A stretch of DNA of 64,000 nucleotides, taken from Bacteroidota bacterium. Its GTDB lineage: Bacteria; Bacteroidota; Bacteroidia; Flavobacteriales_E; Vicingaceae. Under the pieces are notes generated by a model. The model was not told the origin of the DNA, did not search any database, and worked only from the letters and a program-made list of their open reading frames with translations. Position 1 is the stretch's first letter; every line of letters starts with the position of its first letter. Positions 26,301 through 33,806 of the stretch are shown here, piece by piece. The DNA lies in assembly GCA_013112545.1 (NCBI GenBank), contig JABFGJ010000003.1, positions 62,001 to 126,000 on the forward strand, written 5' to 3'. A program made the translations under genes and the position numbers.

Positions 26301-27725
26301 AATGATAAGGTATTCATTGAGCCAGATTTCATTGGCTTCAATTTAATTCAAATTCTCGACGAAAACAAAAATCAAGCGATAGCAACAGGAACAATATTTC
26401 ATGAGAATTACCAGAATTTTAATTTAGACATCGGTTTAGAAGTGAAGAATTTCATGGCTTTAAATACGACTTCAACCATGAATGAATTGTATTATGGAAA
26501 AGCTATTGTATCTGGGGATGCTAACATTTCTGGATATGCCGATCAAATGATTTTAGAAATTAATGTCAGCACAGAAAAAGGGACAGACTTTAGTATTCCA
26601 TTGGAAGATGGGATAGAAGTTGCAGAATCTGATTTTTTAATTTTTACAAACAGTCCTGAAAAAGACCAAAAGAAAGAAGAAATTGATCTGAGTGGAATAC
26701 AGCTAAATTTTGATTTAGCCATTAAACCCGAATCAAAAGTGAGAATAATTTTTGATGAAAAAGTGGGTGATATTATGCGCGGTACTGGAGAAGGAAACCT
26801 AAAACTTGAGATAAACACCTTAGGTAATTTTAATATTTATGGTCAGTATATTGTTCAAAAAGGAGATTATTTGTTCACCTTACAAAATGTAATAAACAAG
26901 CGTTTTGATATTGCTTCTGGTAGCAGAATAGCTTGGGATGGAGATCCTTATGAAGCCAATATAGATATAAGGGCGATTTATAAATTAAGAGCTTCCTTAT
27001 ATGATTTGATGCCAGAAGATACGACTTCTAATTTAAGAAAGAGAGTGCCAGTAGAATTGGAGTTAAAAATGACCAATAAATTGCTTTCGCCTGACATCAA
27101 TTTTGACATCAAATTGCCTTCATCTGATGAAAACATAAAGCGAAGACTAGAAAGTGTTTTGTATTTAAATAGCGACGATGTAAATCGTCAAGAAATGAAT
27201 CAACAAGTTTTTGGCTTATTGGTCTTGAATCGTTTTTTACCACCAACTTCAGGTGTTGCAACTGATACACGATACGATCGAGGTACTCCTGGGGTAAATA
27301 ATGGATATGAGTTTTTATCTAATCAACTGAGCAATTGGCTTTCTAAAATAAGCGACCAATTTGATATTGGAGTTAATTATAGACCAGGTGATGAAATTTC
27401 TAATGAAGAATTGGATTTGTCTTTGTCAACAGAGGTGTTTAATGACCGCTTGGTTTTAGATGGCAATTTTGGTTATTCGAGTAGAAACAATACCATTGAG
27501 AACCAAAGCAACACAACTGCATTTGTCGGTGAATTTTCTGCTGAATACAAGTTAAGCAAAGATGGTCGATTTAGAGTAAGAGGATTTAATCGCTCTACGG
27601 ATAATAATTTACTTCAAAATATAAGCCCATATACTCAAGGTGTTGGTTTATTTTATCGAGAAGAATTCGATCATTTTAACGAGTTGTGGCGAAGGTATTT
27701 TCATAAAAAAAATTCTAAAAATTAA
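23334..27725 (+). CDS. tamB: TamB-family translocation and assembly protein, non-AUG start
   Basis: A very large protein of at least 1463 residues, anchored by an N-terminal helix and otherwise a long periplasmic run of amphipathic beta strands, ending in the conserved TamB domain (GDYLFTLQNVINKRFDIASGSRI and the SNQLSNWLSKIS region). TamB-like proteins bridge inner and outer membrane and are linked to lipid transport and outer-membrane protein assembly. The listed start is TTG 23334, but the frame is open upstream and reads KLIIIKKVIRYLLF directly before it, which looks like the real basic signal-anchor. The start may be an ATC or ATT near 23304-23310. The next gene overlaps its end. Confidence 0.88.
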   Translation: MFVILSIFLLIVMLIGLIQISKVQTFIAQKASNYLSEELQTELRISKVDIDFFNVLVLKDLMIKDQQEDTLLFLESLNLELSYFTKNLKVFELRSIELNKPIINIYRQDSTNYNYDFIVNYFADTNSTTAKTSIIKLQSLKVNSGEFHYHDFFFKDYENEVNYDHVDAIKLNLSAKNILINDSIFTARVEKLAIYEANGFQLDQLACDFKMKAGLMQFDNLIVETESTQLDADYKMIYQDFSNFSNFIDEVKMESVFRNTTVNIKDLSFFVAPLKGINAEVKLSGEVKGFVSNLKGRALTIQYDEDTKLAGDFDLKGLPEIENTYMFFDLKEVATNAKGLRNLPYPPFENNRKLEVASNFDQLGQINFKGEFTGYYNDFVAYGIFNTKLGQIRTDLNLQENSVGEFQYKGDVNSKSFKIGKLIEYENLEEISLDLKLNGKGLAVKDINAKAKGKINYLIFNGYKYQDINLNGSFTNQTFTGNVSIDDENLAFNFDGLIDASQKEVISKFELDVQHSNLANLNLFQKDDTLTTLSFKANLDLVGKNIDIVQGSMYLSNLNYKDSKQNHHIDSISLFAADQAENRSIKLKSDLLDAEIQGTFKLVTIPKTIQEYLQFYIPQKGDLAYSPENQDFKYSLYLKNTRPITEVFVPELKVDSATEIYGTLNTSNHISKLKLKSPKIQYKNLVFDLSRLNISSVVDSIYMNFNNRFFEFNSNRLEDFKIQGNLIDGKSRVKIRWSGNGEELDSGNINLTSVFHAINRMDISFVNSNFIINDSIWNFKEPSQLRIDSTSIQIPHFELSNLKQKLLIRGGISESTNDTLRINLTEINLAYVTTLIPEGVLALKGIANGTASIQNVYRDLSLISNLKLTDFVVNQTEIGNSFIISKWDPKNKSLAINANLGEEKENVLRLKGMVYPLASENSLDLTLTLNETPIQLMSPYLKDYLSDLNGSLTGKVKIKGEAYKPMLRGKLSLNKVQFRIDYLNTQYTINDKVFIEPDFIGFNLIQILDENKNQAIATGTIFHENYQNFNLDIGLEVKNFMALNTTSTMNELYYGKAIVSGDANISGYADQMILEINVSTEKGTDFSIPLEDGIEVAESDFLIFTNSPEKDQKKEEIDLSGIQLNFDLAIKPESKVRIIFDEKVGDIMRGTGEGNLKLEINTLGNFNIYGQYIVQKGDYLFTLQNVINKRFDIASGSRIAWDGDPYEANIDIRAIYKLRASLYDLMPEDTTSNLRKRVPVELELKMTNKLLSPDINFDIKLPSSDENIKRRLESVLYLNSDDVNRQEMNQQVFGLLVLNRFLPPTSGVATDTRYDRGTPGVNNGYEFLSNQLSNWLSKISDQFDIGVNYRPGDEISNEELDLSLSTEVFNDRLVLDGNFGYSSRNNTIENQSNTTAFVGEFSAEYKLSKDGRFRVRGFNRSTDNNLLQNISPYTQGVGLFYREEFDHFNELWRRYFHKKNSKN

Positions 27726-28410
27726 AAACCTAAGTATATTAATTCCAGTCTTAAATGAAGCTTCTATTTTAGAGGCTTTATTTTTTGAATTGCAGAAGAT
27801 TACCTTGCCTTATGAGCTGATTTTTATTGATGGAGGCAGTACCGATAAGACCAAAGAAATACTTGAACAACATCAATATTCGGTAATCAATTCTGATAAA
27901 GGAAGGAGTATTCAAATGAATCTTGGAGCTCAAAACGCTCAGGGAGAATTTCTGTTGTTTTTGCATGCGGACATTCGTTTTCCGAATAATATAAATGAAA
28001 AACTAAATGAGCTTTTAGAGGATGAAATCCCATTTGCAAATTTCAAACTTGTTTTTGATAAAAAGCACTGGTTTCTGCAATTGAATGCTGTTTTTACTTA
28101 TTCTACGTTAAGCCCCTTTCAATTTGGTGATCAAGGTTTGTGGTTGAGCAAATCACTTTTTAATCGAGTAGGAGCTTATGATGAAAACATGTTTCTGATT
28201 GAAGATCAAGATATAATTCGACGAGTAAATAAGTATGAAAAACTTTATAAAATTGATGCAGCCTTAGTAGTTTCAGCTCGGAAATACGATAAACATGGAG
28301 TCTTTAAATTGCAGTTTGTCTATTATTACATTTACTTCTTGTACCGCTTAGGTGTAGGGCAGAAGAGCTTATTAAAGCAATTGAATAATTGTTTAAAAAT
28401 AGAGGGTTGA
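27640..28410 (+). CDS. family 2 glycosyltransferase (TIGR04283-like)
   Basis: Glycosyltransferase of the group related to TIGR04283. The conserved part begins with SILIPVLNEASILEAL (near 27733) and shows IDGGSTDKTKEIL, KGRSIQMNLGAQNAQGEFLLF, the LHADIRFP metal-binding box, GDQGLWLSK and IEDQDIIRRV. The start is uncertain: GTG 27640 gives 256 residues but the first 30 overlap tamB and look non-native, and there is no ATG before the domain. Translation may couple to the tamB stop at 27723-27725. Acceptor and sugar are unknown. Confidence 0.82.
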   Translation: MLVYFIEKNSIILTSCGEGIFIKKILKIKNLSILIPVLNEASILEALFFELQKITLPYELIFIDGGSTDKTKEILEQHQYSVINSDKGRSIQMNLGAQNAQGEFLLFLHADIRFPNNINEKLNELLEDEIPFANFKLVFDKKHWFLQLNAVFTYSTLSPFQFGDQGLWLSKSLFNRVGAYDENMFLIEDQDIIRRVNKYEKLYKIDAALVVSARKYDKHGVFKLQFVYYYIYFLYRLGVGQKSLLKQLNNCLKIEG

Positions 28411-28543
28411 GCTATAAATAGACCGGTTTTTCGGTTGAGATTTATTAATAAGTATATATATGTATTATTTCACTTATTAAAGATTCAAATTTGTATTAGA
28501 AAAATCAATTCTCAGAGTTTAAATATTAGGTGATTTTCTAGAA

Positions 28544-29428
28544 TCATTCGTTTAAAATATTGGCTAAAACTTTATTAAAGCGAGCCTCATCTTCCAAGTT
28601 TATTAAATGCGCTACACTATCTAATTCAATTTTATTTGATTTTTTTATTCTTTGATGATATTCCTCTGCTATAAGAATAATATCTTCTGCATCCTTTTTA
28701 CCAACAAGGATATAAGTTGGAGCCTGTATATTTTCTAACCTAGAGCGTGCAGTATTTGTATCTAAATCTGACCATTCTTCTTGCCAATGATTCCGCATAT
28801 TTTTGTAGATCATATTTAGGCTTGTAGAATAGAATGTATCGTGCAATTCGTTTTTTGAGCGCTTGGGACCTATAACCCAATTCTGATGAAATAATTCTGC
28901 AGCTTTTAAAGTATCAGCAAATTTTATAGCTGCTTGCCTTAATTTATTATTCTTAGCTGCCAAACTATCCTTAAAGTATGGCCAACCATTTAGTCCAGGT
29001 GAAACCAATATTAACTTTTCAACCTTATTGGGATAATTAAGAGCAAAATCTACACATAACATAGCACCCCAAGAAAGACCTACTAATACAAATTTATCAT
29101 TCGGATAACTTTTTGTCAGCTCATTTATTATTTCGTAACCGAACAATGGTTGATTTGAATTTTCAGTTTTGCCATGTCCTAAATCTGAAAACCTAATTAA
29201 TTGATGCTTCCCTTCAAATTCTTTTACTTGTGGATTCCACATATCTAAATCTAAGTATCCACCATGTGCAAATATTATTGGAGAACCACTACCACTTGAT
29301 TTAACATGAATTTTATGCTCATTCAATGAAAGGAACATTTCTTTTTCATTTTTCATTTCTGTTTTGCATGAAAAAAGAAAAATTAAAATAAAAGGGAAAT
29401 AGTGTTTCATCATTTTATTTAGCATCAT
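28544..29428 (-). CDS. alpha/beta hydrolase, probably a lipoprotein
   Basis: A 294-residue hydrolase with an N-terminal hydrophobic signal ending in LFSC (lipobox, Cys near residue 21), so it may be lipid-anchored. The core has FAHGGYLDLDMW, the nucleophile motif GLSWGAM, a catalytic acid in VGKKDAEDI and the histidine in DSVAHLINLEDEA. It resembles the proline-iminopeptidase/haloperoxidase branch. The upstream and downstream regions hold unrelated genes. Substrate unknown. Confidence 0.8.
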   Translation of the reverse strand: MMLNKMMKHYFPFILIFLFSCKTEMKNEKEMFLSLNEHKIHVKSSGSGSPIIFAHGGYLDLDMWNPQVKEFEGKHQLIRFSDLGHGKTENSNQPLFGYEIINELTKSYPNDKFVLVGLSWGAMLCVDFALNYPNKVEKLILVSPGLNGWPYFKDSLAAKNNKLRQAAIKFADTLKAAELFHQNWVIGPKRSKNELHDTFYSTSLNMIYKNMRNHWQEEWSDLDTNTARSRLENIQAPTYILVGKKDAEDIILIAEEYHQRIKKSNKIELDSVAHLINLEDEARFNKVLANILNE

Positions 29429-29470
29429 TAAAGGAGTTTTTCACAAAGACTTATTTTGGCTTTTTCAAGT

Positions 29471-29854
29471 TTAAATAATTTCTGCAATTGCTATAATATG
29501 TCCGTCCAAATCTGATAGATATGCTACTTTATCACCCCAATCTCGGTCTTTCAAACTGCTGATTTCCTTGCCACCAATAAGTATCCCTCGCTTTATATAT
29601 TCTTCTGCGTTCTTGACCTTTAAATATAATTCACACCTTGGAATCCCGCTGCCAAGCTTTGGATGTGGAGTTTTGTCTGTCAGTATTTTAGCAATGCCTA
29701 TTTCTGGCATTAAGCCAAGTTTTACCCCGTCCACCAAAGTAAACTCGGTCATTCCAGGAACATCTAAACTTGGAGAAGAATCAAGTAGTTTTTGATAGAA
29801 AAGTTTGCTTTTTTCTTGATTAGCGACATAAAGAATAAATAGAACTTCTTTCAT
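29471..29854 (-). CDS. VOC-superfamily (glyoxalase-like) protein
   Basis: A 127-residue protein with the beta-alpha-beta-beta-beta repeat of the VOC fold: MKEVLFILYVANQEKSKLFY at the start, GMTEFTLVDGVKLGLMP, then ELYLKVKNAEEYIKRGI and DRDWGDKVAYLSDLDGHIIAIAE. Such proteins include glyoxalases, dioxygenases and antibiotic-binding proteins; metal ligands are not obvious enough to choose. I start at ATG 29854, since the longer frame (to 29926) adds residues before the fold. Confidence 0.8.
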   Translation of the reverse strand: MKEVLFILYVANQEKSKLFYQKLLDSSPSLDVPGMTEFTLVDGVKLGLMPEIGIAKILTDKTPHPKLGSGIPRCELYLKVKNAEEYIKRGILIGGKEISSLKDRDWGDKVAYLSDLDGHIIAIAEII

Positions 29855-30008
29855 ATATTCAATCGACTTATTGATTTTTATCAAAACTTTCCCATTCAGT
29901 TTAAACTTTAAACGAGAGGTTACCAAAATTGATTCTAAAAATAGGATTTTATTTAAAAAAATAAATTCAATGAGTCTGAGATTGAAGTCCTAGTTGATTT
30001 GAAATGTT

Positions 30009-30035
30009 AAAAAAATGTTTCTTAAACGAAACATT
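30009..30035 (-). terminator. terminator of the DUF2024-MarR transcript
   Basis: AATGTTTC (30014-30021) and GAAACATT (30028-30035) form a stem with a 6-base loop, followed on the minus strand by seven T; it lies 57 bases after the regulator's stop codon. Confidence 0.6.
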
Positions 30036-30091
30036 AGATCATAAATGACAATTTGAAAATGCCACTTTACAAATGCTTGACTTATTCAATT

Positions 30092-30694
30092 TTAAGAAAT
30101 CATTTCGTGTTCAGGGCAATCCACACGAATTTCTGATTCAGCGAGTTTAGTGTTCAATAAATTGCAAAAATGAATTCCATTGTCAGCATTATAATAGGAA
30201 CAGGTAAAGCACATTCGCTGTATGGTAATTATTCCAGCTTTGTTTAGGTCATAAATCATTTTTAATAGACCATTCAGGATAATGGTTTTTTGCTCTTCTG
30301 TTAGTTTCTCTATGGGTTTTTCTATGGGTGAAGCAAAAAAAGATGATTTTTCAGCTAACTGTTTTCCTTGTGAAGTGAGTGAAATTGTGAAACTTCTTGT
30401 ATCAATGAGATCAGCTTCTTTAATTACTAAACCTTTGGAAATTAAAACTCTAACGCTATCACTAATAGTCGCTTTGGTCATATTAAATTCGGAGGCTAAA
30501 TAACTGATTTTGCATTTTTCTTGTGAGTGGAACAATAAGAAAATCAAAAGTTGAATTTGTATTGGACTCAAGGAGTTATCCTTGCTTTCATTCCAAAGTA
30601 AAACCCTAAATGCTTCTGATATACGCTCTAAAGCCACAACAATTTTACTCTCAGTACTTCTATTTTGTCTATTTAAATCAAAAGAAGATTTCAT
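30092..30694 (-). CDS. MarR-family regulator with four-cysteine C-terminus
   Basis: A 200-residue DNA-binding protein. Its winged helix-turn-helix covers about residues 40-110 (KISYLASEFNMTKATISDSV, then LVIKEADLIDTRSFTISLTS). After a helix the last 40 residues carry Cys162, Cys165, Cys177 and Cys193 (CX2CX11CX15C, ending DCPEHEM). I recall this type of tail in some MarR proteins of other bacteria; it could bind zinc or an iron-sulfur cluster, or sense oxidants, but this is inferred. It overlaps the DUF2024 gene by ATGA and likely binds the palindrome found in front of three nearby transcription units. Confidence 0.85.
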   Translation of the reverse strand: MKSSFDLNRQNRSTESKIVVALERISEAFRVLLWNESKDNSLSPIQIQLLIFLLFHSQEKCKISYLASEFNMTKATISDSVRVLISKGLVIKEADLIDTRSFTISLTSQGKQLAEKSSFFASPIEKPIEKLTEEQKTIILNGLLKMIYDLNKAGIITIQRMCFTCSYYNADNGIHFCNLLNTKLAESEIRVDCPEHEMIS

Positions 30695-30957
30695 AAATTA
30701 CAGTTTTCCATTTCATAAATAAAATACCCTTGTTGTTTGATGGCTTTTTCCCAATGGGGCTTTATCGATTCTATATGGCAAAAAACACATTCCTCACTTG
30801 TTAATGCTTGACCTGATTGACCTTTAGAATTGAGGTAGGTTTTGCCATATTCATAAACGGTTTCTTTGTTTTTCATTTCTTCAGGAACAATAATATCAAA
30901 GTGCATTATTACCCCATCCTTTCTAGTTACGTAAGTATCCCAAACTGCTACATTCAT
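30691..30957 (-). CDS. DUF2024 family protein
   Basis: A small soluble protein of 88 residues from ATG 30957 (MNVAVWDTYVTRKDG), the usual start of DUF2024; the longer frame is not needed. A Cys57-X2-Cys60-His61 motif (EECVFCHIE) and HWEKAIKQQGYFIYEME are visible. Structure and role of the family are not known to me. It overlaps the MarR gene by ATGA and shares its promoter at 30985-31016, so the two proteins are made together. Confidence 0.85.
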   Translation of the reverse strand: MNVAVWDTYVTRKDGVIMHFDIIVPEEMKNKETVYEYGKTYLNSKGQSGQALTSEECVFCHIESIKPHWEKAIKQQGYFIYEMENCNL

Positions 30958-30975
30958 GTTTTCAATTATTGAAAA

Positions 30976-31013
30976 AAAGCCCTGCAAAGATAGGAATCCT
31001 AACTTTGCAGGGC
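30976..31013. terminator. hairpin with regulator palindrome in its loop
   Basis: GCCCTGCAAAG (30979-30989) and CTTTGCAGGGC (31003-31013) form an 11-bp stem. On the minus strand a T run (30971-30978) follows, so it terminates the transcript of the 31020 gene. Its 13-base loop contains AGGAATCCT, part of the shared palindrome. Confidence 0.75.
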
Positions 31014-31016
31014 AAA
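30985..31016 (-). promoter_or_regulatory. promoter and operator of the DUF2024-MarR operon
   Basis: On the minus strand TTTG (31013-31016) and TATCTTTG (30985-30992) are 20 bases apart, a textbook Bacteroidota promoter. The palindrome ATAGGAATCCTAAC (30990-31003) sits just upstream of and partly over the -7 box, where a bound regulator would block polymerase. All of it lies in a 62-base intergenic space. Confidence 0.7.
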
Positions 31017-31019
31017 AAA

Positions 31020-31757
31020 TTATTTTACTTGATAGGGCAATGACAAATCACCACTTGCAATCGAATATACTTTATACACACCAAGCATAGGTTTTTCTCC
31101 ACCGCCATGGCCGCCTTCACCGCCTGTTTTTACTTGCAGAAACGCAGCAACACCATCATAAGAAAAATCAATTTGATTATTCATGCGATAATTCGGAACG
31201 ACAACCTTTATTGAATTTCCAGAAGTGATTACCTGAAATCCTGGCGAGTCCATATACATTGGCATACCTGGATTTGTTGGAGGCAAAATCACACTTTTAT
31301 CCTCAGGTTTAAATTGTTTAACAGCCAAACCACCTTCTACACGTTTGTCTTCAGTCAATACAACCCAATGTGGGTGCCAAACTATGCCGTCATTCGCATA
31401 ATTTCGATCTGCATTTTCATCCCAAAGCGGTGTGTCATCAAAGTCAGGATGAGAGGTTAAAGCAAGTGCGACGATTCCTTCTGTCTCATTAAATCCTACA
31501 TCTGTCGGTTTTAAAGAAGTAGGGAATACATAAGCCAGTACTGGAGCGCCATTGAGTTGTCCAGCTGGGCTTGGGGTAGTTTTTCCCGCATTGCCTTTTA
31601 CTGTTATTTCCCAGATTGTTGCTTCAATTGCAGCTTCGTGTTTAACATTTACACTTTTGATTTGGAAATCGTCATTGTTGTAGTTACCACATTTGTCACA
31701 TGCAAAAACTTCAACGCTAAGCATTGATACTAGAGCAAATAGAATAAGTTGTTTCAT
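31020..31757 (-). CDS. exported CxxC protein of unknown function
   Basis: A 245-residue protein with a signal peptide (about residues 1-19) and a mature end starting Cys20-Asp-Lys-Cys23; the VFAC context is near a lipobox but not a good one. The mature part contains SPAGQLNGAPVLAYVFPTSL, VWHPHWVVLTED and a Gly/His-rich stretch GGEGGHGGGEKP. I recognise no domain. Its own promoter region carries the palindrome (31798-31810) shared with the thioredoxin-like gene and the MarR operon, so the four genes probably answer to the same signal. Confidence 0.75.
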   Translation of the reverse strand: MKQLILFALVSMLSVEVFACDKCGNYNNDDFQIKSVNVKHEAAIEATIWEITVKGNAGKTTPSPAGQLNGAPVLAYVFPTSLKPTDVGFNETEGIVALALTSHPDFDDTPLWDENADRNYANDGIVWHPHWVVLTEDKRVEGGLAVKQFKPEDKSVILPPTNPGMPMYMDSPGFQVITSGNSIKVVVPNYRMNNQIDFSYDGVAAFLQVKTGGEGGHGGGEKPMLGVYKVYSIASGDLSLPYQVK

Positions 31758-31792
31758 TTTTTTATTTTAAGTTTAGAATGAATTTAGACTTA

Positions 31793-31810
31793 GTAAATTA
31801 GGAATCCTAA
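31793..31810 (-). promoter_or_regulatory. operator and weak -7 box before the exported CxxC gene
   Basis: TTAGGAATCCTAA (31798-31810) is the most symmetric copy of the palindrome (six-base arms, single centre base). On the minus strand TAATTTAC (31793-31800) stands where a -7 box would be, only a partial match to TAnnTTTG. Confidence 0.6.
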
Positions 31811-31830
31811 CATAGAAGTCTAAAATTTTT

Positions 31831-32064
31831 TTAGCCTTTTACATCAGCCATAGATGCACCAAAATTGAGATGAAGTACATTTCTATTTGGTGTTAACAAA
31901 GCCGGAACAGATTTTACACCTGCATTTTCAGCTTCAGCAATGCGATTACGATCCTCACCAATGTTTACGAGTTCTACATTGTCAGCACCAATTAGATTAA
32001 GGATTTCATGCTCAGCACTTACACATACTGGGCAACCTGCGTGATAGAAAATAGATTTTACCAT
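31831..32064 (-). CDS. mini thioredoxin/glutaredoxin-like protein
   Basis: A 77-residue cytoplasmic protein. MVKSIFYHAGCPVCVSAEHE places the redox pair at Cys11-X2-Cys14, followed by VELVNIGEDRNRIAEAENAG and a cis-Pro loop (VKSVPALLT). This is the compact thioredoxin fold, shorter than normal thioredoxin. It would reduce disulfides of small partners, perhaps of the neighbours with CxxC motifs. A TATATTTG box and the shared palindrome lie upstream. Confidence 0.85.
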   Translation of the reverse strand: MVKSIFYHAGCPVCVSAEHEILNLIGADNVELVNIGEDRNRIAEAENAGVKSVPALLTPNRNVLHLNFGASMADVKG

Positions 32065-32103
32065 TTCGTTAATTATTTAATTTATTTAGCATTATTGCTG
32101 CCG

Positions 32104-32127
32104 CAAATATAGTAAGGAATCCTAACT
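32104..32127 (-). promoter_or_regulatory. promoter and operator of the thioredoxin-like gene
   Basis: TATATTTG on the minus strand (32104-32111) matches TAnnTTTG. The palindrome AGTAAGGAATCCTAACT (32111-32127) abuts it, in the same position relative to the -7 box as in the other two copies. Confidence 0.65.
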
Positions 32128-32267
32128 ATAAAAATTTAATTCAATATTTTTATTGAACTTTTTTTTAAGTTATTAATAATCAATAATTAAATATACTGTG
32201 TCGTGAAATTAATTCAGATAAAGTTTGGAGCTTGCAAAAAAGTGTATGCATCGTTAGCAAGTTGAAA

Positions 32268-32741
32268 TTAATCTTGATGCTTTAAATGTTTTTTAATGAG
32301 TAATACTTGTCCAAGATGATAGTAGGTATGTTCTATCATTAAATCAATGTTTCTATAATAGCTTCCATAGTTAGGATCTATAAAATTGCTCATTAATTTT
32401 TCATTATCCAATTGCTCAACTAGAGCAATAAATTTCTCAGAATCTGAGCAAAAAACATGGACTAAATTATCCCAATCTTGTTTAGATTGGATAGGAGGTG
32501 AATCAAAACTAAACTTGTCTTTAATATCTAAAGTTCCCCCTTCTAACACTTTTGATACACCAGAAATGTAATAATGTATATGGAAAGTTAAGTCGGCAAT
32601 TGTATTGAAATTTTCAACCTTTCGAATAGCATCCTTCCAGTCCAAATCAACAATCTGTTCTTTGAAATTAGTTCCAACAACCCATTTTCCTTCGGTAAAA
32701 ATTTCTTTTAGTCGAGTGGATAAATATACATTTAGTTTCAT
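32268..32741 (-). CDS. DinB-like protein
   Basis: A 157-residue four-helix-bundle protein of the DinB/YfiT superfamily. Histidines for a possible metal site are in DLTFHIHYYISG (near residues 52-54) and IEHTYYHLGQVLL (near 137-142). The second motif, HxxxxxxHxxQ-like, is the family's hallmark. Many members are thiol-dependent transferases, but this one is not assigned. The DUF2892 gene upstream ends with an ATGA overlap, so the two are co-translated. Confidence 0.78.
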   Translation of the reverse strand: MKLNVYLSTRLKEIFTEGKWVVGTNFKEQIVDLDWKDAIRKVENFNTIADLTFHIHYYISGVSKVLEGGTLDIKDKFSFDSPPIQSKQDWDNLVHVFCSDSEKFIALVEQLDNEKLMSNFIDPNYGSYYRNIDLMIEHTYYHLGQVLLIKKHLKHQD

Positions 32742-32938
32742 TTACTGCAACTACTAAATCCAAATAAGGTATAAAGTGGACAAAAACTGATAAAACTAGT
32801 TAAAATAAAGACCGAACCTAGAACCAATAGGGCGATTCCAAAAATACCCGTGACAGTTTGTGTAATAAATAAAACTGAAAATACTGCTGCTAAAAGTAGC
32901 CTAAGCACTCGGTCGAGTGTTCCCATATTTTTTTTCAT
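32738..32938 (-). CDS. DUF2892 (YgaP-like) membrane protein
   Basis: A 66-residue protein with two hydrophobic helices: MGTLDRVLRLLLAAVFSVLF, then the second segment and the conserved FISFCPLYTLFGFSSC end. This is DUF2892, the membrane part of YgaP-type rhodaneses, here without the rhodanese domain. The Cys residues near the C-terminus are conserved in the family. It overlaps the DinB gene by ATGA. Confidence 0.88.
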   Translation of the reverse strand: MKKNMGTLDRVLRLLLAAVFSVLFITQTVTGIFGIALLVLGSVFILTSFISFCPLYTLFGFSSCSK

Positions 32939-32978
32939 AAGTTATTTTTTTAAGTAATTAAATTATCTATAGTTTAAA

Positions 32979-33803
32979 TTAAAGCGAATTAGATTGAGTG
33001 TTTATTTGTGAATCTCTTCCACTAACTGTCGCAAGTATATGTTCTAAAGCTGCTATTCTAGCTTCAGTTTTTCGATCGGCATTTATGATTACCCAAGGTG
33101 AATTTTCGGTGTTTGTTTTTTCAAACATTTTAAATTTAAAATCAGTGTATTTTTCCCACAATTCTTGTGCTTTTTCATCTACGGCTGTCATCTTCCACTT
33201 TTTTAGTGGATTTGAGTTTATATCTTTAAAGCGGCTTGCTTGCTCTTCTTTTGAAATAGAAAAATATAGTTTAATCAAATAAGTGTCAGATTCCTGTATC
33301 ATTCGCTCAAAATCATTGACTTGACCCATAAAAACATGATATTCTTCTAAGGTGCAAAAGCCATTAACTGGCTCGACAATAGCTCTATTATACCAACTGC
33401 GATCAAAAAATACGATATGCCCTGGAGCGGGAAGTTTATTGACATAGCGTTGAAAATACCACTGGCCCAACTCATTGCTATCGGGCTTGGGCAGCGCAAC
33501 TGTTTTGTAATACCTCGGGTTTATATGTGCCGTTATTCTTCTTATTGCTCCACCTTTTCCAGCTGAATCTCGACCTTCAAAAAGAACAACTAATTTTTTA
33601 TTGTTATTGATAATCCAGTTTTGTAAAGCAATCAATTCCGCTTGTAATTCTTTAAGTCTAAGCAGGTATCTTGTCATTCTAAGGGCTTTCTCAACATTTG
33701 TTTTTTTATAATGAAACAATTGTCTTTTTCCAATTTTAGAATTCAACAATTCCAAATCTTCAACAGTAAACTCATCGATTTGTACGGGTTCTTTTTTTAT
33801 CAT
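32979..33803 (-). CDS. ppk2: polyphosphate kinase 2 (second of a tandem pair)
   Basis: A 274-residue PPK2 with Walker A FEGRDSAGKGGAIRRI (residues 75-90), the lid region HINPRYYKTVALPKPDSNE and Walker B FFDRSWYNRAIVEPV. PPK2 enzymes transfer phosphate between polyphosphate and nucleotides, typically making GTP or ATP from polyphosphate. It lies three bases after the end of another PPK2 gene. The active-site blocks match closely while the N- and C-termini differ. Which nucleotide it prefers cannot be told from sequence alone. Confidence 0.92.
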   Translation of the reverse strand: MIKKEPVQIDEFTVEDLELLNSKIGKRQLFHYKKTNVEKALRMTRYLLRLKELQAELIALQNWIINNNKKLVVLFEGRDSAGKGGAIRRITAHINPRYYKTVALPKPDSNELGQWYFQRYVNKLPAPGHIVFFDRSWYNRAIVEPVNGFCTLEEYHVFMGQVNDFERMIQESDTYLIKLYFSISKEEQASRFKDINSNPLKKWKMTAVDEKAQELWEKYTDFKFKMFEKTNTENSPWVIINADRKTEARIAALEHILATVSGRDSQINTQSNSL

Positions 33804-33806
33804 TTC

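Noticed and set aside
28411-28543. Possible terminator ACCG / CGGT at the end of the glycosyltransferase
   Set aside because: The stem is only four bases and no T run follows at the right place, so support is too weak.
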